Source: JACPAP01 sp035287045
Lineage (GTDB): Bacteria > Gemmatimonadota > Gemmatimonadetes > Gemmatimonadales > GWC2-71-9
DNA length: 19,895 nucleotides
Assembly (NCBI GenBank): GCA_035287045.1
Contig: DATECF010000100.1
Span: 1 to 19,895, forward strand
Direction of reading: 5' to 3'
Shown here: in pieces, positions 1-7,645 of the stretch
How the letters are laid out: every line of letters begins with the position of its first letter
Position numbering within the stretch: the stretch's first letter is position 1
Notes under the pieces: generated by a model
What the model was told of the DNA's origin: nothing
Database searches by the model: none
The model's input: the letters and a program-made list of their open reading frames with translations, nothing else
Position numbers and translations under genes: made by a program

Positions 1-770
1 CGAATGCGGCGGAACGCCTCGAGGCCTTCCCGCGCGGCGGCGGAAAGCGAGTCCGGCGGCGCCGGCGGCCGCTGCTGTTCCACAAGCCAGGCGGCGAACG
101 ACGCCGAGTCTTCCACCACCACCCGGAGCCCCATGTTGGCGTGCGATTCCCCGCAAAACTCGGCGCATTGCCCCAGGAAGACGCCCACCGAGTCCGGGGT
201 GAAGCGGAGGCGATTGGTCCGACCCTGGATCACGTCGCGCTTGCCGCCCAGGCGCGGCGCCCAGAAGCTGTGGATCACGTCCGCCGAGGTCATGCTGAGC
301 ACCACTGGGCGTCCCACCGGCAGATGCAGCTCGTTGGCGGTCACCACGCCGGACTCGGCGTAGCGGTACTCCCACCACCACTGATGCCCAATGACGGACA
401 CCTCCAGCGCCCCCGCGGGGGCCGGGCCGTCGGTCCGGAGAATGGTCTGGATGGTGGGGACCGCCACGATGATCAGAATGACCGCGGGTGCCAAGGTCCA
501 GCCGATCTCGAGTAGCGTGTGGCCGTGCACCCTCGGCGGGGGCGGCTGACCCGGACGCGCCCGGTACTTAATGGCGACGTAGATCAGCAGTCCTTCGACG
601 ATGACGAAGACGCCGGCGGCGAGCCAGACGATCAGCCGGAAGAGACGGTCAATCTCGAACCCGAGATCGCCGGCGGGATGCAGCGTCGATTGGGGGAACG
701 GACCGCCGCAGGCGGTTGTCGCCAACAGGGCGCCCATGGCGAGCGCCACCAGGATGTACCGGTGAGGCAA
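1..770 (-). CDS. coxB: Cytochrome c oxidase subunit II, caa3-like, 3' end cut by window edge
   Basis: This is the CuA-bearing subunit that passes electrons from cytochrome c into the haem-copper oxidase at the cytoplasmic membrane. The frame is open to the window edge (256 residues seen). The N-terminus is a hydrophobic leader with a possible lipid-anchored Cys21. Two membrane helices follow (about 43-67 and 90-110), then the HQWWWEYRY aromatic stretch (129-137) and a complete CuA site: His167, Cys202, Glu204, Cys206, His210 and Met213 in GQCAEFCGESHANM. After the CuA domain the sequence continues through a Pro-rich linker into EGLEAFRRI, which looks like the first helix of a fused cytochrome c domain, as in caa3 oxidases; the CxxCH motif would lie outside the window. 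The start is uncertain. TTG at 770 gives the best leader, but its GGAG is directly adjacent; GTG at 749 or ATG at 737 are alternatives. Confidence 0.93.
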   Translation of the reverse strand, partial: MPHRYILVALAMGALLATTACGGPFPQSTLHPAGDLGFEIDRLFRLIVWLAAGVFVIVEGLLIYVAIKYRARPGQPPPPRVHGHTLLEIGWTLAPAVILIIVAVPTIQTILRTDGPAPAGALEVSVIGHQWWWEYRYAESGVVTANELHLPVGRPVVLSMTSADVIHSFWAPRLGGKRDVIQGRTNRLRFTPDSVGVFLGQCAEFCGESHANMGLRVVVEDSASFAAWLVEQQRPPAPPDSLSAAAREGLEAFRRI

Positions 771-967
771 CTCCGTATCCGAGCTAGTGTATCGGTTTTG
801 GACCGCGGAACCGAAGGCCCCGCGGAGAGTGCTACGATGGTAGCGGCAGGGTCCCCGTGGGTCAATGCGTCGTGAGGTGTTTGTGAAGAGCAAAGGCGGT
901 GCGGTTCACCGGGATTTCAGTGCCGAGCGCCTACGTTGTCTCGTCACCCGCAGAAGAGAGATGTCAG
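771..967. other. Divergent intergenic region between coxB and the DUF302 gene
   Basis: This stretch of just under 200 bp separates the minus-strand coxB start from the plus-strand DUF302 start and must hold both 5' regions. I see a GAAGAGAG purine stretch at 951-960 that serves as ribosome binding site for the DUF302 gene. I found no convincing promoter hexamers, operator or RNA gene. Confidence 0.4.
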
Positions 968-1384
968 ATGACCAGCCCCAAGATCAGTTACGGCCTCAAA
1001 GCCGACGTCCCGTTGCCCTACGAGCGCGCCGTGGAGCGCGCGCGGGAAGAGCTGGGCAAGGAAGGATTCGGCGTGCTCACCGAGATTGACGTCAGGGCGA
1101 CGCTCAAGAAAAAGCTCGACGTGGACTTCCGGCCCTACGTGATCTTGGGCGCGTGCAACCCGCCGCTGGCCCACCAGGCGCTGACGGCGGAGCGCGACAT
1201 CGGCCTGCTGCTGCCGTGCAACGTGATCGTGTACGCCGGGGATACGCCGAACACCAGCGTGGTCGCGGCGCTCGACCCGGTGGCCCAGCTCAATCTGGCG
1301 GGGAGAAAGGATCTCTTGCCGGTGGCCCAGGACGTGCGGGCCCGCATGGAGCGGGTGGTGGCGGCGATCACGCGACCAGCCTGA
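968..1384 (+). CDS. DUF302 family protein
   Basis: This is a 138-residue soluble protein with no signal peptide or membrane segment. It carries the conserved DUF302 core: FRPYVILGACNPPLAHQAL (about 55-72) followed by DIGLLLPCNVIVY (77-89), with the two characteristic cysteines at 63 and 84. DUF302 proteins are small alpha/beta domains of unproven function, sometimes found beside redox or sulfur genes. The frame runs upstream to 899, but ATG at 968 is preferred because a GAAGAGAG stretch lies about eight bases before it and the family homology begins there. It is transcribed divergently from coxB, so a link to respiration is possible but unproven. Family assignment is firm; function is unknown. 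Confidence 0.85.
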   Translation: MTSPKISYGLKADVPLPYERAVERAREELGKEGFGVLTEIDVRATLKKKLDVDFRPYVILGACNPPLAHQALTAERDIGLLLPCNVIVYAGDTPNTSVVAALDPVAQLNLAGRKDLLPVAQDVRARMERVVAAITRPA

Positions 1385-1431
1385 GCCGCGCCAACGCGCC
1401 CTCAGGAATCTGCCAGCGCGTGCTACGCCGC

Positions 1432-1484
1432 TTGACTCCGACTTGACGGACCGGGAATATCCTTCGGGCCACACTGTCAGGGAG
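1432..1484 (+). promoter_or_regulatory. Possible promoter and RBS of the 1493 gene
   Basis: The 108-bp gap before the 1493 gene contains TTGACT (1432) and TTGACG (1443), and an AT-containing GAATATCC stretch around 1455-1462 that could act as a -10 box. Spacing is not ideal for either pair. GGAG at 1481-1484, eight bases before ATG 1493, is a good ribosome binding site. The promoter is tentative; the ribosome binding site is credible. Confidence 0.3.
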
Positions 1485-1492
1485 TCCCGGAC

Positions 1493-2890
1493 ATGAGGGC
1501 CAAGCCAAGCGTCGTACTCGGTCTGCTGGCGGGACTGTGCGCCGTCGCCGCACGCGGCGGTACCGCGCAAGAAGTGCAAGTGCCGATTGACGAGGACGGC
1601 AAGGTGCAGGTCATCACCGCCGACCTCGAGCGCAAGCTGCAACTCTTCTCCGACTACGAACGCTTCCGCGAAGCGCGGCTGTTTCAGCTCCCCGATTCCT
1701 CTTTCGTCCTCGAGATCACGCACGAACCGGGCGGGCGCCTGACGCGGGTGCGCGTCCCGCTCATGGCGGAGGCGGCGCAGGATTTCCGGCGCCGCGTCTC
1801 GGCAGGCCTGCGGGACGTAGCCCCGGAGGCGGTGCTGGATCAATCCGGCCGCACCAAGCTCCTGGTGTGGACCACGGCGCTCGCCTTGCTCTACTACGGA
1901 CCGGCCGCGCCCATCATTCTCGAGGTGGATGATCCGCAGGGCGCGGTGGGGCTCTACATGATCTCCGCCAGCGCCGGCTTCTTCATCCCATTCCTCGCCA
2001 CCAAACGCATCGCCGCCACCGAAGCGGGGGCCGTGCTGGGCACCTACGGCGCCACCCGTGGGATCATCCACGGCTCGCTGGCGGCGTATCTCTTCGACCC
2101 CAACCCCTCGGAGCGCGGGTTTTTTGGAGGCGGATTCCTCGCGGGCATCACCGAGGGCATCGCGGGCTTCGCGGTCGCCAACTCGGGCCGCATGACCCCG
2201 GGCACGGCCGAGCTGGTGGGCGTGGGCAGCGATTTCGGGCTGGGGTACGGCCTGGGCTTCGCTCACCTGGCGGGCTTCTTCGACACCGACTACGCCCCGT
2301 CGACAGGGTTCCGGGATGAAAACGAGGCGGGCTTCGCGGGCCTGGCATTGCTGGGCACGGCGGGCGGGGCCGCGGCCGGGTACGCGCTGTCGCGGACCCA
2401 GCCGTTTACCCGGGGAGACGCGTTCGTGGTCCGCAACGCCGGCTTCCTTGGCGCGCACGTGGGGCTCGCGCTCGCGACCATGGTGGACCCCGACGAGCGA
2501 CACGGCAAGTTGTACTCGGGGCTCGCGATGCTCGGTGCCACCGCGGGACTCGGCCTGGGCGCCCGGCTGGCGCACGGCCGGGACTTCACCACCGCCCAGG
2601 GCACCTTCGTCACGCTGGGTCACCTGGCCGGGGGCCTGGTAGGGTTGGGGCTTGGCGTGGTGGCATCGGGCGACGGCGATGACGGCAGGTTGCTGGTCAC
2701 CACCAGCGCGATCGGCGCCGCCCTGGGATACGGTCTGATCTACGGCTCGTTCGCCAGCGAGGCCAAGGTGGCGGCGGCGGGGAATCTCGACCTGTACGTG
2801 AACCCACTGGCCCTGGCCACGCTGGTGCGGGAACTGCCCGGCGCCCGAGATCGGCCCGTCCCGGTCGCGGGGGTGAGCTACCGATTCTGA
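1493..2890 (+). CDS. Exported glycine-rich hydrophobic protein, unknown function
   Basis: I do not recognise this 465-residue protein. It starts with a Sec signal peptide (about 1-26, cleavage near GGTAQ-EV). A mostly polar region follows to about residue 120, with charged segments such as DLERKLQLFSDYERFREARLF. The rest, about 125-450, consists of repeated Gly/Ala-rich hydrophobic segments (for example GGFLAGITEGIAGFAVA and AMLGATAGLGLGARLA) separated by short polar turns. It ends in GVSYRF, a terminal Phe as seen in outer-membrane beta-barrel proteins, although the glycine-zipper-like stretches could equally be membrane helices. The start is supported by GGAG eight bases upstream. The 3' end overlaps the convergent dehydrogenase gene by 13 bp. 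An envelope location is likely; no enzyme motif is visible. Confidence 0.75.
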   Translation: MRAKPSVVLGLLAGLCAVAARGGTAQEVQVPIDEDGKVQVITADLERKLQLFSDYERFREARLFQLPDSSFVLEITHEPGGRLTRVRVPLMAEAAQDFRRRVSAGLRDVAPEAVLDQSGRTKLLVWTTALALLYYGPAAPIILEVDDPQGAVGLYMISASAGFFIPFLATKRIAATEAGAVLGTYGATRGIIHGSLAAYLFDPNPSERGFFGGGFLAGITEGIAGFAVANSGRMTPGTAELVGVGSDFGLGYGLGFAHLAGFFDTDYAPSTGFRDENEAGFAGLALLGTAGGAAAGYALSRTQPFTRGDAFVVRNAGFLGAHVGLALATMVDPDERHGKLYSGLAMLGATAGLGLGARLAHGRDFTTAQGTFVTLGHLAGGLVGLGLGVVASGDGDDGRLLVTTSAIGAALGYGLIYGSFASEAKVAAAGNLDLYVNPLALATLVRELPGARDRPVPVAGVSYRF

Positions 2891-3981
2891 GGGTTGGGCG
2901 TGATGATGGCCTTGGTGACCCGGAGCCGCTCCACGTCCTCAAGCGCCCGATCCGCCTCGGCCAGTCCGTAGCGCGCCCCGATCACCCGCGCGAACGGCAG
3001 GCGCGCGTGGTGCTTGGCCAGCAGCGTGAGCGCGCGGTACAAGTGGCGGAAGTCGGTGCCCCACTGCCCGCGCACGTCTGCATGCTTCCGGTTGACGTCG
3101 GTGTGGAAGTTGACCGTCACACTCCCAACGTCCGTGTAGTGCCCGGCAATGACATAGGTCCCGCCATCCCGCAGCAGGCGAAAGCCCTCAGGAATGGCCG
3201 CGGGATTGCCGGCCGCCTCGATCACCACGTCCGCGCCTCGCCCGGCGGTGAGTTGCCGCACCGCGGCCTCGCGCTCCTCGGGTGACTGTTCGAGCGACAG
3301 GGTGACGTCCGCGCCCAAGGTTTTGGCCAGCTCCAGCCGGGCCGCCGGGGCGCCGATCACGATCACGGTTGCCGCCCCGCGGAGTGCCGCGAACGCCGCG
3401 GCGGAGAGTCCCACCGGCCCCGCCCCCTGCACCAGGACCACGTCTCCCATTGCCGGTGTGGCGCGCTCCACCGCCGCGAACCCGGTGAACAGCCCGCAGC
3501 CGCCGCCAATGACGTCGTCCGCCGTGAGCGGCTCGGGGAGCTTGAAGATCCGCACACCGGGCTTCAAGTAGATCCGCTCCGCCCACCCGCCGAGCAGACC
3601 GTCCTTGGCGGAATAGGTGATGCCGTACACTCGGCGGCTGGGACAACGGTTGGGCTGCCCGGCCACCAGGCAGTGCCAGCAGCGGCCGCAGACCTCGTGC
3701 ACGTCGTAGAATGTGACAACATCACCGAGCTTGAGCGGCCGGCCGTTGATGTCCGCCGTGACGCCGCGGGCCTCGAGCACCTTGCCCACGCTCACGTGCC
3801 CGGGGATGATGGGATAGGGAACGCCGGCCAGGCGCCCGTGGTGCAGGTGGACGTCGGTGCCGCAGACTTCGCTGGCTTTGGTTTCGAGGAGCACGGAGCC
3901 GGGCTCGAGGGAGGGCTCGGGAAGCTCCCACACCTCCAGAGGCTTCCCGGGCCCTACCATCACCGCGGCGCGAATGGACAA
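2878..3981 (-). CDS. Zinc-dependent medium-chain alcohol dehydrogenase
   Basis: This 367-residue MDR-superfamily oxidoreductase should interconvert an alcohol and a carbonyl with NAD(P). The catalytic zinc ligands Cys40 (VCGTD), His62 and Cys162 (GGGCGLFTG) are present. The structural zinc lobe has Cys98, Cys101, Cys104 and Cys113. The Rossmann fold has QGAGPVG at 185-191. Two points are odd. The near-invariant Glu after the catalytic His (GHE) is Val63, and the end of the second Rossmann strand reads VIGAPAAR, without the acidic residue that usually favours NAD over NADP. The start is TTG, with GGGAAG about eight bases upstream and only five bases after the stop of the M20D amidohydrolase, so the two form an operon. 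ATG at residue 8 is a possible alternative start. The substrate cannot be named. Confidence 0.88.
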   Translation of the reverse strand: MSIRAAVMVGPGKPLEVWELPEPSLEPGSVLLETKASEVCGTDVHLHHGRLAGVPYPIIPGHVSVGKVLEARGVTADINGRPLKLGDVVTFYDVHEVCGRCWHCLVAGQPNRCPSRRVYGITYSAKDGLLGGWAERIYLKPGVRIFKLPEPLTADDVIGGGCGLFTGFAAVERATPAMGDVVLVQGAGPVGLSAAAFAALRGAATVIVIGAPAARLELAKTLGADVTLSLEQSPEEREAAVRQLTAGRGADVVIEAAGNPAAIPEGFRLLRDGGTYVIAGHYTDVGSVTVNFHTDVNRKHADVRGQWGTDFRHLYRALTLLAKHHARLPFARVIGARYGLAEADRALEDVERLRVTKAIITPNPQNR

Positions 3982-3986
3982 GGGCG

Positions 3987-5435
3987 TTACTTCCCGACTG
4001 CCGCCCCGATTTCGCTGCCGTACACCTTCCGCAGGCTCGCCAGGTACTGATCAAACAACCCGGCCATCGTACGATGTTCGTCCTGCACCGTCTGGCGGAA
4101 CTGGGGGTCGGTCAGGAAGTGGTACAGCACCGCCGTCATGATCTTGGCGTCCAGCAGGAAGCCGGTGTGCCCCACCGGCTTCATGGAGTCGGCCCAGCGC
4201 TCCATCGAGTGGCCAGGAGCGGGCGACGAGAAGATGCTCACGCCCACGCCGGGGATGTCGCGGGTCACGAAGCCGGTTTCCTCGTATCCCGAGGGCCGCT
4301 CGGCGTCCGGGTCGATCTCCGGGGCATTGAGCGACTGGGCGTAGGCGAACACCAGCTCCTCCAGCGTGCCGAGGGTGATGCCGTCCCGATAGCGGCCGTA
4401 GTTCTCGACCTCGACCTGGGTGCCGGTGGCCTGGGCCGCCCCGCGCGCGGCGCCCGCCATCATGGAGTCAATGTGGTCCAGGTAGATCTCGTCCGGATAG
4501 CGGATGTAGTAGTCCACCACCGCGCGCTCCGGCACCACGTTGGGGGCCACGCCGCCTTCCGGGATCACGCCCTGAATGGAGGTCTCGGGCCGGAACGTGG
4601 GACGCAGGTGATCCACCGCGGTGTAGAACTGCACCGCCGCGGTCAGCGCGTTGCGCCCGAACCAGGAGGAGCGCTGGTGCGAGGAGCGGCCGGTGAAGAT
4701 GTAGCGCACCTCGTTGATGTTGAGGCAGCAGACGCCGAACCCCGCCTTGCTGCGGGCGGTCGAGCCGGAGCCGTGGCTTCGGACCAGGATGTCCGCGCCC
4801 TTGAAGATGCCGGCTTCCCACATGGTGACCTTGGTGGGCGGGCCAACCTCCTCGGCCGGTGTGCCGAACACCCGGATCCGGCCGGGCAGCCGCTTTTCTT
4901 TCATATAGTCCGCGATGGCCACCGCGGTGGCGAAGCCCACCGGGCTCTGGGCGTTGTGCTGGCAGCCGTGAAACGGGGTGGTGGTGCTGCGCAAGGCATC
5001 GTACTCCACGATGACGCCGAGCGTGGGGCCGCCGGTGCCGGCGGGTGAGTCCCACGATCCCACGAACGCGGTCTCGAGGCCCGCGACTCCCTTCTCGATC
5101 TGGAACCCGTGCCCCCGCAGCACCGCGGTCAGCGTGTCCACCGACTTGTACTCCTTGAACCCGACCTCGGGGTGCTTCCCGATGTAGTCGCTCAAGTCCT
5201 GCATCTCGCCGGTCCAGAGCTGGTCAATGCGCTGGAACAGCCGGTCGCGATCGGCGTCCTTCTTGCCGGCCATCCGCCGGCCCGTTTCCGTAGGCTTCAA
5301 GCGGGCCTCGAGGGCGTCAATCTGCTGCACCACCTCGCGCGCCGCGGCGCGTTCCGTGTCGGTGCTCTGGGCGGGTGCCGAACGGGCAGCGGGGAGCGCC
5401 GCCGCGACCCAACCAATGACCCATAAGTGTCTCAT
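3987..5435 (-). CDS. Exported M20D-family amidohydrolase (AbgB-like)
   Basis: This 482-residue dinuclear-metal amidohydrolase resembles AbgB and other M20D enzymes, which cleave N-acyl or aminobenzoyl amino acids. It has a Sec signal (1-23, about MRHLWVIGWV to APAQS), unlike cytosolic AbgB, so it should act in the periplasm. Visible motifs are HPEVGFKEY (88-96), LGVIVEYDAL (139-148), HGCQHNAQ with Cys158 and His160, GTPAEEVGPP with Glu195/Glu196, His221 in VRSHG, and SSH at 251-253. The chosen ATG at 5435 is preceded by GGAGG seven bases away; the frame extends upstream to 5525, but that adds only charged residues and would bury the signal peptide. It heads an operon with the zinc dehydrogenase and shares a 101-bp divergent promoter region with matC. 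The exact substrate is unknown. Confidence 0.87.
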   Translation of the reverse strand: MRHLWVIGWVAAALPAARSAPAQSTDTERAAAREVVQQIDALEARLKPTETGRRMAGKKDADRDRLFQRIDQLWTGEMQDLSDYIGKHPEVGFKEYKSVDTLTAVLRGHGFQIEKGVAGLETAFVGSWDSPAGTGGPTLGVIVEYDALRSTTTPFHGCQHNAQSPVGFATAVAIADYMKEKRLPGRIRVFGTPAEEVGPPTKVTMWEAGIFKGADILVRSHGSGSTARSKAGFGVCCLNINEVRYIFTGRSSHQRSSWFGRNALTAAVQFYTAVDHLRPTFRPETSIQGVIPEGGVAPNVVPERAVVDYYIRYPDEIYLDHIDSMMAGAARGAAQATGTQVEVENYGRYRDGITLGTLEELVFAYAQSLNAPEIDPDAERPSGYEETGFVTRDIPGVGVSIFSSPAPGHSMERWADSMKPVGHTGFLLDAKIMTAVLYHFLTDPQFRQTVQDEHRTMAGLFDQYLASLRKVYGSEIGAAVGK

Positions 5436-5484
5436 CAAGCAACCTCCGATGGGATGAAATCCACGTCTCGACATCACCGTGTGA

Positions 5485-5514
5485 TTGCAGAAGGCCGATT
5501 TAGACCTATGTTTG
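5485..5514 (+). promoter_or_regulatory. Candidate TTG-N19-TAnnTTTG promoter for matC
   Basis: TTG (5485-5487) is followed after exactly 19 bases by TATGTTTG (5507-5514), which fits the -33/-7 promoter pattern described for Bacteroidota and their relatives. It lies 22 bases before the matC start. On the minus strand, TTGCGC (5525-5520) and TAAATC (5502-5497), 17 bases apart, could form a weaker sigma-70-like promoter for the M20D operon. This is pattern matching only. Confidence 0.45.
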
Positions 5515-5525
5515 CGCTCGCGCAA
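5512..5525. promoter_or_regulatory. Perfect palindrome, possible operator
   Basis: TTGCGC-TC-GCGCAA is a perfect 6+2+6 palindrome in the divergent matC/M20D promoter region. It overlaps the end of the candidate matC -7 box and the candidate minus-strand -35. A second overlapping stem pairs GCGCTC (5514-5519) with GAGCGC (5526-5531) next to the matC ribosome binding region. A dimeric repressor site or a hairpin acting on translation would both fit. Confidence 0.4.
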
Positions 5526-5536
5526 GAGCGCTTCTC

Positions 5537-6790
5537 ATGAACCTGGCCTGGATCTCACTCGTAGCCCTGGTCGTCGCCGTGGTGGCGGGGATCGTCTGGC
5601 GGGTCAACATCGGCCTGCTGAGCCTGGCGTTCGCCTTCCTGGTAGGCGTTGGGTTCGGCGACCTGCGGGTCTCGCAGATCACCGGCGGCTTCCCCACGTC
5701 CTTGTTTCTCGTGCTGGTGGCGATCATGGTCTTGTTCGCCCAGGCGCAGGTGAACGGCACCCTGAGCAAGCTGGCCCGGCACAGCATCCGGCTGGCCCGC
5801 GGCAACGTGGGGCTGGTGCCCATCGTGTTCTTCGGCCTCACGGTGGCGATCGCGGTCATGGGCGCCGGGAACATCGCCGCCGTGGCCCTCATGGCGCCGG
5901 TCGCCATGGCCGCCGCCGGCCGGCTGGGCATCAGCGCGTTCCTGATGACCATCATGGTGGGCAACGCGGCCAACGCCGGCGCCTATTCGCCGGTGGCGCC
6001 CACCGGCGTGGTGGCCAACGAGTTGATGATCCGGGCGGGCATCGTGGGACAGCAGTGGCAGACCTTCTGGAACACGTTCATCGCGCAGTCGGTGGTGGCG
6101 TTCGCCGGGTACTTCTTGCTGGGCGGCACGGCCCTGCTGTTCCGCGGCAAGAAGGTGGACCTGCACGCCGATCTGCCGGCCGAAGACCTGGAGCCCTTCA
6201 ACGCCCGCCAATGGTTCACCCTGGTGGTCCTCGGCCTGGTGCTGGTCGCCGTGATCTTCTTCCGGGTGGAGGTCATCGTCGCGGCGTTCGTGGCGGTGGC
6301 GGTGCTGGCGCTCACCAAAGCGGCGTCGCCCGACGACGCTATCAAGGTGGTTCCCTGGAACACGGTCCTCATGGTGTGCGGCGTGTCCACCCTGATCTCG
6401 GTCCTGGAGAAGACCGGCGGGGTGGACGTCATTGTGGATGGGCTGGTCCGGCTGTCCACGCCGTTCACGGTGACCGGCATCGTGGCCTTCGTCGCCGGGA
6501 TCGTCTCGGCCTACAGCAGCACGGTGGGCGTGGTGCTGCCCACCTTCCTCCCCACGGTGCCGGGCTTAGCCGAACGCCTGGGCGCCGATCCCATGGCCAT
6601 CGCCTCGGCCATCAACGTGGGCGGTCACCTGGTGGACGTGTCGCCGCTGTCCACCATTGGCGCCATCTGCCTTGCCGCGTACACCGGCACGGAAGACCGG
6701 CAGGCGCTGTTCAACAAGGTGCTGGCGTGGGGACTGTCGATGGCGGTGGTGGGGGCGGTGGTGTGCTGGGTGCTGTTTGGCCTGCTGTGA
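5537..6790 (+). CDS. matC: MatC-like dicarboxylate (malonate) transporter
   Basis: This 417-residue polytopic inner-membrane protein has about ten or more hydrophobic segments and a polar cytoplasmic loop near 203-225. It resembles the MatC/ion-transporter superfamily that carries malonate and other dicarboxylates. Two internally related polar re-entrant signatures are visible: GNAANAGAYSPVAPTG (142-157) and NVGGHLVDVSPLSTIG (360-375). Such paired motifs are typical of this fold's substrate and cation sites. AAGAG at 5524-5528 is a reasonable ribosome binding site. The gene is divergent from the M20D operon and convergent with the VWA lipoprotein gene. A MatB-like malonyl-CoA synthetase at 9038-10561 supports malonate or methylmalonate as substrate; succinate-like acids remain possible. 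Confidence 0.75.
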   Translation: MNLAWISLVALVVAVVAGIVWRVNIGLLSLAFAFLVGVGFGDLRVSQITGGFPTSLFLVLVAIMVLFAQAQVNGTLSKLARHSIRLARGNVGLVPIVFFGLTVAIAVMGAGNIAAVALMAPVAMAAAGRLGISAFLMTIMVGNAANAGAYSPVAPTGVVANELMIRAGIVGQQWQTFWNTFIAQSVVAFAGYFLLGGTALLFRGKKVDLHADLPAEDLEPFNARQWFTLVVLGLVLVAVIFFRVEVIVAAFVAVAVLALTKAASPDDAIKVVPWNTVLMVCGVSTLISVLEKTGGVDVIVDGLVRLSTPFTVTGIVAFVAGIVSAYSSTVGVVLPTFLPTVPGLAERLGADPMAIASAINVGGHLVDVSPLSTIGAICLAAYTGTEDRQALFNKVLAWGLSMAVVGAVVCWVLFGLL

Positions 6791-6806
6791 AGACGAGCGG
6801 TCGGGC

Positions 6807-6870
6807 GGACAGGCGGTCGGGCGGTCCAACGGCACGGTGTCTCGTGACTAGTCCGCCTGACCACCTGACC
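6807..6870. terminator. Inverted repeat between convergent genes, possible bidirectional terminator
   Basis: The arms 6807-6824 and 6853-6870 pair at 15 of 18 positions, with one of the three others a G-U wobble on the plus-strand transcript, around a 28-base loop. It sits in the 90-bp gap between the stops of matC and the VWA lipoprotein gene. The left side is built from tandem GGCGGTCG-like octamers (6798-6825). No T-tract follows, so it is not a textbook intrinsic terminator. Confidence 0.5.
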
Positions 6871-6880
6871 AGCCCCCCTC

Positions 6881-7645
6881 TTAGAGAATCCTCGCCCGCA
6901 CCCGGAAGTCCACGTTGTCTTGTATCCAGGCCCAGAGTTTGTCCTGCCCTTCCGGCGGCTCGCCTTGCAGGACCTGCGTGCGCCAGCCGACCATGACTTC
7001 GTTGTCCTGGGTCCAGAGCCGCACCCGCCGCCGCTGGATGCCGCGCTCCCAGCGCGCGCCGGTGGTGGGCGACGCGTACAGCAGCCGCACCGTCACGTTG
7101 CGCGACAGATACTCCAGCGGCGTGACGTCGAGCCGGCCGTAGGGTCCCACGGTATCGCCGGCATGCGCCCGGCCCACGTCCGGCAGGCCGTCGCTCAAGA
7201 CCACAATGTTGAGCGGCGCGAGCACCAGGTTCTGTCGCTTGACCAGATTGGCCACGCGGTCAAAGAACGGGTTGAAGTCGGTGAGGGCGTCTTCCGGCGG
7301 GAACCAGCCGCGAAGATCGGCCGCGATCTGTTCGACGCTCTTGCCCTGGAAATCCTGAATCGGGTGGAACGACTTGACCTCACCGGGCTGCTCGCCGCCC
7401 ACGGAACCCACGAAGACGGCCGTGGGAATGCGCAGGTCGCCCAGCCCATTCAGGTGCCCGTAGAGATAGTACGCGGCAAAGTCGATCGCGTCGTCGTAGT
7501 GCCGGTTCTTGAACGATCCGCTGACGTCTATGCCCAGCACCATGGTGTTTCGGGGCGTGCCGCGAGACTGGGGCGGCGCGCAGCCCGGCGCCGCACCCAA
7601 AAGGGCCGCCGCGCCCAGGCTCAAAAGCCAAGTACGCTGGTTCAT
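6881..7645 (-). CDS. Lipoprotein with von Willebrand factor A domain
   Basis: This 254-residue protein has a lipoprotein leader (MNQRTWLLSL to APGC, lipidated Cys22), so it is anchored in the envelope. A VWA-like domain follows. The strand MVLGIDVSGS carries the MIDAS triad Asp40, Ser42 and Ser44. Thr122 in ALTDFNPFFDRV and Asp152 in NIVVLSDGLPD match the other metal-site loops. VWA domains bind protein partners through a metal ion. The start ATG overlaps the stop of the upstream membrane-protein gene in an ATGA, implying translational coupling and probably a shared complex. No peptidase, chelatase or Ton-type partner is visible nearby. A longer reading of this frame (to 8095) is a shadow inside the membrane-protein gene. 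The VWA call is good; its biological role is unknown. Confidence 0.8.
   Translation of the reverse strand: MNQRTWLLSLGAAALLGAAPGCAPPQSRGTPRNTMVLGIDVSGSFKNRHYDDAIDFAAYYLYGHLNGLGDLRIPTAVFVGSVGGEQPGEVKSFHPIQDFQGKSVEQIAADLRGWFPPEDALTDFNPFFDRVANLVKRQNLVLAPLNIVVLSDGLPDVGRAHAGDTVGPYGRLDVTPLEYLSRNVTVRLLYASPTTGARWERGIQRRRVRLWTQDNEVMVGWRTQVLQGEPPEGQDKLWAWIQDNVDFRVRARIL

Noticed and set aside
944..2623. 559-codon open frame on the minus strand
   Set aside because: It is a shadow of the DUF302 gene and the exported 465-residue protein: Arg/His/Gly-rich composition, no domain, and it covers two well-supported genes and their gap.
5485..6996. 503-codon plus-strand frame overlapping matC
   Set aside because: Composition is Arg/Gly/His-rich with no recognisable domain, whereas the matC frame has clear membrane helices and family motifs.
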